A program made the translations under genes and the position numbers. From JAIEPT01 sp038217425 (GTDB lineage: Bacteria > Planctomycetota > Planctomycetia > Gemmatales > Gemmataceae): a stretch of 41,003 nt of DNA. Position 1 is the stretch's first letter; the number at the start of each line of letters is the position of its first letter. The notes below the pieces were generated by a model. That model had not been told where the DNA came from. It did not search any database and saw only the letters and a list, made by a program, of their open reading frames with translations. Positions 34,260-41,003 of this stretch are shown here, one piece after another. The DNA lies in the NCBI GenBank assembly GCA_038217425.1, contig JBBQPM010000047.1, positions 1-41,003 of the forward strand. Reading direction: 5' to 3'.

Positions 34260-37200
34260 TTACGCCAACTTCCACATTTTGCGGAGGAACCATTCCAGGC
34301 CGAGGAGGGCCACGATCACCATCGCCACCAGGGGAAAGTGAATGTCGAGTTCGGGCCAGTCTTCGAGCCCCAGTCCCCAGGGACGCAGGCCGAGCTTCCA
34401 CTCGTTTACCGAATCGAGGGAATGCAGGAGATGCATGCCGGCGGGGATGAGTCCCAGGAGCGCGAACGCGATGCCGAAGGCGATGCCGCCGCTCCAGTTG
34501 TTCATGAGGCCCAGGAGAACACAGCCGGCCAGGGCGATGGGCAGCGGGCCCAGGATCGCGAGTTCAAAGCGCAGCGTCGCCCAGAACGGAATCAGCGACA
34601 GCGCGCCGACCGCGAGGAAGAACGCCGCCGCGCCGCCGACGTTGCGCGCGACCAGCAAGATGCCGGCGCCGATCGTCGCGAACACCAGCGGACTGATGAT
34701 CATCGTGTAGAGCGACATGCTCACCATCGGAATCCAGGCCGAGCCCCAGCTTTCGATCGACCAGTCCATGACGCCGTTGACAAGGAACGGAACCGGCGCC
34801 AACACCAGGCCCAGGCACAGCGCGATCAACGCGGCCCACCCCTGTCCGGCGGCTAACAGGAAGAACGCGACCAGACACCCCAGCGCTGCGATGCCGGCGA
34901 CTGCGAGCCAAAAGTACGGCAGATCCCATTCCTTCGGCTTGTAGAACTGATCCCACAAATCGATCGGTTCCTTCATCGTCTTCTCCGTACGCGGCGTGAT
35001 CTTCCCGAGCAGCTTCTCGATCTTCTCCGCATCCTCGACGCGGAAGTAGAGCCGAGCTTGATCTTGCGAGCCTTCGCCCAGGCCGAGCATTTGCTTCAGC
35101 TTGACCTTTTGCTCGGGCGTGAAGACCGGGCTCTTGAAGAACTCGGTGACGCCCGTCGCCATCCAGGGAAAACGACGGTCGTGCTCCGGTTTCTTATTGT
35201 CGCTCTCCGGATTGGGCTTGGTGACGAGGATTTCTTCCGTCAGGTATTCGCCCGTCTCGCGGATGCCGACGCTCACCTCGTACTTACCCGGATCCAGCGC
35301 CATGAACGTCCCCGAAAACCAGCCCTTCCACTCCTCCCCCTCCTTGACCTGTTGGGCTTTCAGCTTGACTTCGAACTCGAGCGGAGCTTTCTTCTCGGGC
35401 GCCTTGTTTTCTTCCTTCTTCTCTTCGTCCTTGAGAATATCGTCGTCCCCGAGTCGGCGGACCTTCAGGATCGGCTGGTACTCCGGCGCCTCGGGCGTCA
35501 CGTCCTTCGTCTTGATGAGCGCCTCGATCGAAATCGACCCGGCGGGCGCGTTGGGCGAGACCAGCAATCGGCCGTAGCGCTTCTGCGGGATCGACGCGGC
35601 GGCGACGTGACGCAGCGCCTTGATCCAGAAACGTTCGTAGTACGAATCCTTGAAATGCTTGAGCCGCCAGGTTTCGCTCGAGCCGATGTACATCGTCTTG
35701 CCCCCCAGGGCGAGGCTGACCATATAAGGCTGCTCGCGTTGCCCGTTCTCGATGCGCGACTTCTCGCCCCCCGCGAACGACGCCATCACGATCGAACCGT
35801 CGCGCAGGCGATCGACCGGGTGATAGTTGTAAAACCCGCGGATCGGCCCGGACGCGAGCGGCTTGCCGTTCTTGCCCCAGAAGAACTCGTTCCACGCCTT
35901 CTCTGGGTCGTCCGCCTTCTCGTCGAGCTTGAGAAATTCGTACGTTTCCAGATCGGCCGGGAACGTCAGCAAGTATTTCTTGCCGACGTCGTGTTCGACG
36001 CCCAAGTTGTGGATTCGGCTATCCTTGAGTTCGACGGGGAAGATTTCCTTGATGGGGTCGATCTTGGCGCCGCCGGGACGCGGCAAGCGATCGGTGTGGA
36101 TCGGTCCGGCGACGAAGATCACTCCGCCGCCAAAGTCGGTCACCCACGTCTTGACGTTCTTGAGCGATTCGAGCCCGACGTCGGCCCAGTTGGCGTCGAT
36201 GGCGACGATCACGTCGTGCTCGGTGAGCGACATATACTTCGCGCTCTGGGCGTGCGGCTGAAGGTCGGGCGGGAACCGGTCCAGCAGGCGTTCCGCGGGG
36301 ACTTCTTGATCGACGTGATCTTCCTTGTTGCCTTGCAGGAAGAGCGTCAGTTCCATCCGCCTTTCCGCCATCTCGCGGTTGAGGAACGTACGCAAAAACT
36401 GATATTCGCGCGATGGGCCGCCGGCGAAGAGCAGTACTTTCAACTTCCGCCTTTGCACCACGACCTCGACCGGGTTGCGCGTGTGTTCCGCATCCTTGAA
36501 CGATTCCTTGGCATGGCGCGGCACGTAGGCCTGGAACTCCCATTTGCCTTCGAGTTCGTGGCCGCGCTCCTCATCCTTGGAGCTGATGCCCTTGAGTGCT
36601 TCGATATCGATTTCGAAATCGACGTTGTTGCCGTTGGGTTCGAAAACTCCGGTGCGGTAGATCTGTGGAATGCCGTCCTTGTCCAGATGGGTGATGTCGT
36701 ATTCGGGTTCGTTGACCAGCGGGGTGGTGAAATCTTTGAGGTCATACTTGCGGCGAGCCTTGAGTCGCACGGAGAAGGGTTCATTGAGGAGGTTGACGCC
36801 GACAATGGGGACGCGGACGAGGAACTTGTCGTCGGGGCGGGCGTTCTTGTCGGCCTGGAGGAGTTCGATGCGGATCTTGGAGACGGGGATTTCTACGCCG
36901 ACGCCGACGGCGAAGATCGGCACGCCGGGCTTGCGCTGCTTGGTGAACTTGGCGAGCGCTTCGCGGATGCTTTCATCGCTGCCGAGATTATTGGTGCCGT
37001 CGCCCACGAGGATGACGGCCTGGATGTCTTGCTTGTCCTCCAGCGCCGACATCTTCGACAGCGCGGCCGGGTAGTTGGAGCCGCCTTGCAGCAACTCGAT
37101 TTGTTTTAGACGATCGAAGTATTCCTTGTCCGCGAGTTTTTCGGAGAGATCCTTCGACTTGACGACGTCGTCCTTATTGACGATCGCCAGTTCGCGGACT

Positions 37201-37916
37201 CGGCGGTTCAACTCCTCGTTTGCCAAGTTGGGATTCATGGGCAAGTGGAGCACGGACGTTTCGTCGAGCATGCTGCCGAAGCGGTAGAGGCTGACGGGGG
37301 TCTTGGCGAGGATATTTTGCAGGACGGACTTGCCGCCGTTCTGATTTTTGAGCAGGAATTGATCGAGCAATTTTTCGCTGCGCGAGGGGGTGACTTTGGA
37401 CTCGCGCTGGAGGTCGTCGCGCGAATCCATGCTGGCGGAGACGTCGAGGAGAACGAGCGTTTTGGAGGGATACGACTTGAATTCGTAGACGCGCCGCGCC
37501 GGGAGCAGGAAGACGATGGCGATGATGAGATAGACGAGGCAGCGCAGGGTGCCGAGGACGACGGCGAGCGCGGGATGGATGGAACGCGAATCTTTGAGGT
37601 ACATCATGGCGACGTAGAAGAGTCCGATCGCCGCCACCGGGATCAGAATGAAGTACCATTTGAGAATTCCGAGGAGATCGGTCGCGGTCCCCAGAAACAG
37701 GTAGACCGCGGAGAGGACGATTGCGCCCCCCAGGGCGATGAGCCATTCTTTGGTGACGCGTTTGCGGCCGAAGAGAAACAGCAGCAGCAAGATGCCGAAG
37801 GCGAACGCGACGGGCACCCAGAGCGCGAGCGGCGCCGCGGGGAATTCCTCGTTCCGGCGCGAGATGTACTCGCCCAGTAAACTTGCCTTTTGCGGATCTA
37901 GGTTCAACTCGTCCAT
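34260..37916 (-). CDS. Large membrane protein with VWA domain
   Basis: A 1218-residue protein. Four hydrophobic segments lie in the first ~140 residues. A von Willebrand factor A domain follows at about 150-350, with the metal site D158-x-S160-x-S162 in LLDVSASMD, GGSNYPAALSK, and VILVGDGTNN. A long beta-rich extracytoplasmic stretch includes a region (KVLLFAGGPSREYQFLRTFL onward) resembling the glutamine-amidotransferase-like fold of this class. A Lys/Glu-rich linker comes near 865-880. At least six hydrophobic segments fill the last ~200 residues. Such proteins sit beside BatA/MoxR/DUF58 genes and are thought to act in envelope complex assembly. It is second in the three-gene minus-strand cluster. 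Confidence 0.88.
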   Translation of the reverse strand: MDELNLDPQKASLLGEYISRRNEEFPAAPLALWVPVAFAFGILLLLFLFGRKRVTKEWLIALGGAIVLSAVYLFLGTATDLLGILKWYFILIPVAAIGLFYVAMMYLKDSRSIHPALAVVLGTLRCLVYLIIAIVFLLPARRVYEFKSYPSKTLVLLDVSASMDSRDDLQRESKVTPSRSEKLLDQFLLKNQNGGKSVLQNILAKTPVSLYRFGSMLDETSVLHLPMNPNLANEELNRRVRELAIVNKDDVVKSKDLSEKLADKEYFDRLKQIELLQGGSNYPAALSKMSALEDKQDIQAVILVGDGTNNLGSDESIREALAKFTKQRKPGVPIFAVGVGVEIPVSKIRIELLQADKNARPDDKFLVRVPIVGVNLLNEPFSVRLKARRKYDLKDFTTPLVNEPEYDITHLDKDGIPQIYRTGVFEPNGNNVDFEIDIEALKGISSKDEERGHELEGKWEFQAYVPRHAKESFKDAEHTRNPVEVVVQRRKLKVLLFAGGPSREYQFLRTFLNREMAERRMELTLFLQGNKEDHVDQEVPAERLLDRFPPDLQPHAQSAKYMSLTEHDVIVAIDANWADVGLESLKNVKTWVTDFGGGVIFVAGPIHTDRLPRPGGAKIDPIKEIFPVELKDSRIHNLGVEHDVGKKYLLTFPADLETYEFLKLDEKADDPEKAWNEFFWGKNGKPLASGPIRGFYNYHPVDRLRDGSIVMASFAGGEKSRIENGQREQPYMVSLALGGKTMYIGSSETWRLKHFKDSYYERFWIKALRHVAAASIPQKRYGRLLVSPNAPAGSISIEALIKTKDVTPEAPEYQPILKVRRLGDDDILKDEEKKEENKAPEKKAPLEFEVKLKAQQVKEGEEWKGWFSGTFMALDPGKYEVSVGIRETGEYLTEEILVTKPNPESDNKKPEHDRRFPWMATGVTEFFKSPVFTPEQKVKLKQMLGLGEGSQDQARLYFRVEDAEKIEKLLGKITPRTEKTMKEPIDLWDQFYKPKEWDLPYFWLAVAGIAALGCLVAFFLLAAGQGWAALIALCLGLVLAPVPFLVNGVMDWSIESWGSAWIPMVSMSLYTMIISPLVFATIGAGILLVARNVGGAAAFFLAVGALSLIPFWATLRFELAILGPLPIALAGCVLLGLMNNWSGGIAFGIAFALLGLIPAGMHLLHSLDSVNEWKLGLRPWGLGLEDWPELDIHFPLVAMVIVALLGLEWFLRKMWKLA

Positions 37917-37962
37917 TTATCTCTGCCTCTCGCGGAAACTCATCGGGAAGGACCGGTCGATT

Positions 37963-38022
37963 CGTGGGGCACGTTTTTAACGTGCCAGGTTCGTTCGCGG
38001 CACGTTAAAAACGTGCCCCACG
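37963..38022. repeat. 60-bp hairpin repeat, copy 1
   Basis: Arms CGTGGGGCACGTTTTTAACG and its reverse complement flank a short GTTCGTTCGC-type centre; pairing is perfect over about 24 bp. A second copy follows 100 bp away. It lies in the 209-nt gap between the VWA and BatA genes. Confidence 0.85.
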
Positions 38023-38061
38023 GCCAGGCCAACTTTTCTCCACCCCACGGACTGCTCACAT

Positions 38062-38121
38062 TGTGGGGCACGTTTTTAACGTGCCAGGTTCGTTCGCGGC
38101 TTGTTAATAACGTGCCCCACG
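38062..38121. repeat. 60-bp hairpin repeat, copy 2 (degenerate right arm)
   Basis: The same unit as 37963-38022, in the same orientation. The left arm and centre are identical, but the right arm has diverged (CTTGTTAATAACG in place of CACGTTAAAAACG). It ends 4 nt before the BatA stop codon. Confidence 0.85.
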
Positions 38122-38125
38122 CGTG

Positions 38126-40939
38126 TCACTTGGCGCCCGGCTGCATCATTCGGGCCAGGCCCGGATGGTCGTTTTCTTTCAGGTGATAGCTCAGGTGGAC
38201 CGCCATCGCCTGCTCCAGAATCAGGGCCATGAAGATAATCAAATAAACCCACGGATCCTCCGCGGAGTCCTTCTTCTTGACGGCGTCGATCCCCAGGAAA
38301 TCGAATCGCGCCGTCGACTGCGAACCCACGAAACCGATCATCGCCTTGCGCTCCGGCGTGATGACCGTGTGGTCGATGACGGTAGGATTGATCCGCTCGA
38401 GGGCGCCTTCATAGGTCGGATCGACGTTGTAGACGTACCAGAACGGCGCCCCCGGTTTCTTGCCCGGGGCCTCCACATCGACCGGCGTGAACACCGCGAG
38501 CCCCGGCTTGTCGTTCTTCAGCACGCGGAAGACCATCCGTTCCTCCTCTTCCGGCTCATCCTGCTCCGCCTTCTTGGCGGCGATCTTCTCGGCGTTGATC
38601 TCGCCCAACAATTCCGCTTTCTGCGGCTCATTCTCCTTGAAACGCACCAGCTGATGATCGAGTTTAATCGTTCGGCCCTGGAAGGCGTCCTTGTCGTAAA
38701 CGAACGCTTCTTGTTGCCCCAACGAACGGAAACGGTCGTTCGTCGACGTCGACAAGTAGTCGAGCAGCTCCGAGACGAACGGATGGTAGCTGCGAGCGCT
38801 GAGTTCGTGGCTAAACCAGTCGTGCCAAACTTTGCCCGCGGAGGTCATCGTCGCGATGACTTTGCCGTTGCCGTACGTTCGGCCCAGAACCAGCGGGTCG
38901 CCATAGCGAAGCTCGTCGCGGTCGCGCATGACTTTCGCCTTGAGCTTCTCGACGCGCGGATCGCTCGAGGACCAGAACTCGACCATGTTCGGATAGAGCA
39001 GCGGATCGTCGGCCCGGCCCGAGTCGGCGAGCAAGGCGTCGTACTGGTAGGAAAGATGCTGGGCCTGTTTTTCCTTGGCCTTCTCAATGGCAGCGTCGTA
39101 ACGCGTGAAGCCCGGCTCGTACTTTTGAAACTCCGCGGACCCGATGATGCTCTTGTAGTTGGGATCGTCCATGAGCGCCTTCCACAGCGTCATCTTGTGG
39201 GCCGGGGTTTCGTTGGGGAGCGTCGCCAACTCGAAGACCTGCTTGGAGTCGCGGGTCCACTTTTCCCGGTCGACCTCGAAGTAGCGGTACATCTGGAAGA
39301 TCGTCAGCGTCGTCTGCAGCAGCGAGCGGTCGATCTTGCCGAAGATTGGGAAGCTATCCTCGCCGGGGGGGAATCGGTCGTGCCGGATGAGGAGTTGCGG
39401 TTCGCCGGTGAAGGGGGGCTCGCGTTTCTTTTCCTTGGGGCCGGGGGTGTATTCGAGCTTGAGCGGCGCGGGGAACAGGCCCGCTCCGCCGGCGTAGAGG
39501 TTTTTGTTGTAGTACTCGGGCTGCACGTTGGGGCCCATGAAGAACGCGACGCCGCCCCCCGCCTTGACGTAGTCTTCGAGGTTCCGCTGCTGCAGAGGGG
39601 AAAACTTCGGCACGTTGCAGATCAGGATCGCGGAATACTTGGTCAGATCTCCCTGTTCCAGCGCCTTGACGGCGGAGCCGGCGATCTTGTCGCCCCAGAC
39701 AATCTCGAAGCCCTTGTCCTTGATCGACAGGATCGCCTTGGCCAGGATGATCGAATCGAGGTCACGTTCGTCCTTGTCGGTATTCGCGTCGCCGTCGAGG
39801 ATCAGGAGCTGCGCCTTATTGCGAACCTCGACCGTCGTGGCGCGGGTGTTGTCTCCCTCGAGGCCGTCGTGGGCGTTTTGCACTTCGATCTTGGCCACCA
39901 GCGAGTAGATCTTCGAAGGGCCTTCCTTGAGATCGTAATTGAGTTCGGCGTCGAAGCGAATCTTCTCGGTCGCCTTGCTCTGCAGCAGCATCGGTTGCGG
40001 CGGCAGCTTGATCTCGGTGCGGCGCAGACCCGTGACGCCGTCGATGACCAGGAAGCGGACGTTGACCGGGCTGGAGCCGAAGTTTTTGATCTCGGCCACG
40101 AAGCTGACCGGGACTTGGCGGGGCGCGACGCGGACCAGCGGCCGAAAGTCGGTGATGGCGAGGTTGGAACTCGAGTTCGGGAACTGCTCCCAGTCGGCAG
40201 CGTCGATCAGGTGGACCTTGACCTTCGCCTTGTCGGCCAGGTCTTGTAGGGTCTTGTGAAGTTCCTTGCCGCGCTCGTCGTTCCAGTCGACGCTGCGGAA
40301 GTCGCTGGCGATGTGCAAAAAGAACTGCGTCCCCTTGATCGACTCCAGGTTCTTGGCCAGATGCGTGACGGCTTTGCCGAGGTCGGCGGGGAGCAATGTC
40401 GGCGCGACGGCGTTTACCTTCTCCTTAAATTTGTTGAAGTTGCCTTCGTCCTGCAGCTCTTGGATGCCGGGCTCGGTGAGCGAAATCGAGTGGACCTTGG
40501 ACGCGGGGATGACGATGACTTCGTCGTTCTGCTTCGGCCTGCGCAGCTCTTCGCCCACGCGTTTGATGATCGCTTCCCGGGCGTAGTCGAGCACCGACTT
40601 GCCGCGCGCGGGATTGGTATCGTTCATGGAGAGCGAATCGTCGATGAGGACGTAGTGAATCCGTTTGGTGGAAAGCGCGACGTCTTCTTCGGTGGTGTCT
40701 CGGCAGCCCTGAAAACGCAGGACGAGGAAGCCGGCGAGCGCAACGAGGAAGCAGCGCAGCAGCAAGAGGATGATTTGCTCGATGATGAGTCGTTTTTGGC
40801 TTTTCTTCTGCGCCTTGAGGAGGAACTCCATCGCCGCCCAGCGGATCCGCTTGAAGCGCATACGGTGGATCAGGTGGATGATGATCGGCACCGAGATAGC
40901 CAACAGGGCGATCGTCAAAAAGCCTGGATTTCCGAACAT
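38126..40939 (-). CDS. BatA-type VWA membrane protein
   Basis: A 937-residue protein. The N-terminal BatA double-membrane domain is unmistakable: PIIIHLIHRMRFKRIRWAAM (18-37), then AQKKSQKRLIIEQIILLLLR and LVALAGFLVLRF. A VWA domain begins with the metal site D100-x-S102-x-S104 (IDDSLSMND). Beta-sandwich segments follow, then a GATase-like domain (YSAILICNVPKFSPLQQRNL, then GGGVAFFMGP). A C-terminal membrane segment is WVYLIIFMALILEQAMAVHL. GAGGTATC precedes the ATG. It is the first gene of the three-gene cluster visible here; MoxR and DUF58 genes, the usual partners, would be expected upstream, past the window edge. Confidence 0.92.
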   Translation of the reverse strand: MFGNPGFLTIALLAISVPIIIHLIHRMRFKRIRWAAMEFLLKAQKKSQKRLIIEQIILLLLRCFLVALAGFLVLRFQGCRDTTEEDVALSTKRIHYVLIDDSLSMNDTNPARGKSVLDYAREAIIKRVGEELRRPKQNDEVIVIPASKVHSISLTEPGIQELQDEGNFNKFKEKVNAVAPTLLPADLGKAVTHLAKNLESIKGTQFFLHIASDFRSVDWNDERGKELHKTLQDLADKAKVKVHLIDAADWEQFPNSSSNLAITDFRPLVRVAPRQVPVSFVAEIKNFGSSPVNVRFLVIDGVTGLRRTEIKLPPQPMLLQSKATEKIRFDAELNYDLKEGPSKIYSLVAKIEVQNAHDGLEGDNTRATTVEVRNKAQLLILDGDANTDKDERDLDSIILAKAILSIKDKGFEIVWGDKIAGSAVKALEQGDLTKYSAILICNVPKFSPLQQRNLEDYVKAGGGVAFFMGPNVQPEYYNKNLYAGGAGLFPAPLKLEYTPGPKEKKREPPFTGEPQLLIRHDRFPPGEDSFPIFGKIDRSLLQTTLTIFQMYRYFEVDREKWTRDSKQVFELATLPNETPAHKMTLWKALMDDPNYKSIIGSAEFQKYEPGFTRYDAAIEKAKEKQAQHLSYQYDALLADSGRADDPLLYPNMVEFWSSSDPRVEKLKAKVMRDRDELRYGDPLVLGRTYGNGKVIATMTSAGKVWHDWFSHELSARSYHPFVSELLDYLSTSTNDRFRSLGQQEAFVYDKDAFQGRTIKLDHQLVRFKENEPQKAELLGEINAEKIAAKKAEQDEPEEEERMVFRVLKNDKPGLAVFTPVDVEAPGKKPGAPFWYVYNVDPTYEGALERINPTVIDHTVITPERKAMIGFVGSQSTARFDFLGIDAVKKKDSAEDPWVYLIIFMALILEQAMAVHLSYHLKENDHPGLARMMQPGAK

Positions 40940-40962
40940 GATACCTCGTCCATCTATGGCCT

Positions 40963-40990
40963 GGCGAGCGGGGGACGTAAGCCCCCCGGT
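40963..40990. repeat. Partial copy of the GC-rich palindromic repeat at the window edge
   Basis: GGCGAGCGGGGGACGTAAGC and the following CCCCCGGT match the left arm at 27590 with small changes (GTAAG for GTTAG). The second arm, if present, lies beyond the window. Confidence 0.65.
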
Positions 40991-41003
40991 GTTTGCGAGT
41001 ACC

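Noticed and set aside
35058..37109. 683-codon plus-strand open frame
   Set aside because: It lies entirely antisense to the VWA membrane gene, whose motifs are clear. The composition is the mirror of a GC-rich coding strand and there is no family pattern.
27590..38121. CRISPR-like reading of the repeated palindromes
   Set aside because: Repeats are few, spaced irregularly and mostly inverted pairs; there are no regular spacers and no cas genes.
38123..40249. 708-codon plus-strand open frame
   Set aside because: Antisense shadow of the BatA-type gene, low-complexity Arg/Leu/Val-rich, no ribosome binding site.

Overview
The window is a GC-rich bacterial chromosome segment that most likely comes from a planctomycete (Gemmata/Zavarzinella-like). 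The evidence is a combination of gene types typical of that phylum: a DUF1501 Tat-exported protein, a giant Ser/Thr kinase fused to WD40 propellers, an MJ0042-type zinc-finger membrane protein, a SpoVG with a zinc ribbon, a BatA/VWA membrane cluster, archaeal-type phosphoglycerate mutase, and many secreted proteins of unknown function. No rRNA, CRISPR array or plasmid origin was seen. The assignment rests on gene content only.

Layout. 1-2.9 kb: the 3' part of spoVG, a long hairpin repeat, lgt (with an internal PDZ domain), a convergent RimK-like ATP-grasp ligase, and tRNA-Glu(CUC). 2.95-15.35 kb: an apparent integrated element. A tyrosine recombinase lies against the 3' end of tRNA-Glu, and an exact 19-bp copy of that tRNA end lies 12.4 kb away, at 15335-15353. 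Inside are two small overlapping genes (one with a helix-turn-helix), a probably truncated nuclease-like gene, a decayed replication-like fragment, the kinase-WD40 gene, a TrhO-RluA RNA-modification fusion and three membrane proteins of unknown function. No transfer or capsid genes were recognised. The 19-bp core also encodes the last codons and stop of both the integrase and the histone-deacetylase-like gene just beyond the element.

15.3-25.4 kb: a methyltransferase/deacetylase-like operon on the minus strand. On the plus strand are a DUF1501 gene, two small unknown genes (the first probably frameshifted at a G6 run), and a methyltransferase translationally coupled to acetoacetyl-CoA synthetase. 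Secreted proteins and an alpha/beta hydrolase follow. 25.4-30.5 kb: a secreted DPP-IV-type S9 peptidase and a divergent glycolytic pair, apgM and pgi. 30.5-40.9 kb: three very large minus-strand membrane genes, in transcription order a BatA-type VWA protein, a second VWA protein with many membrane segments, and a large DUF4175-like membrane-anchored protein. Several families of perfect or near-perfect inverted repeats occupy the gaps between genes.
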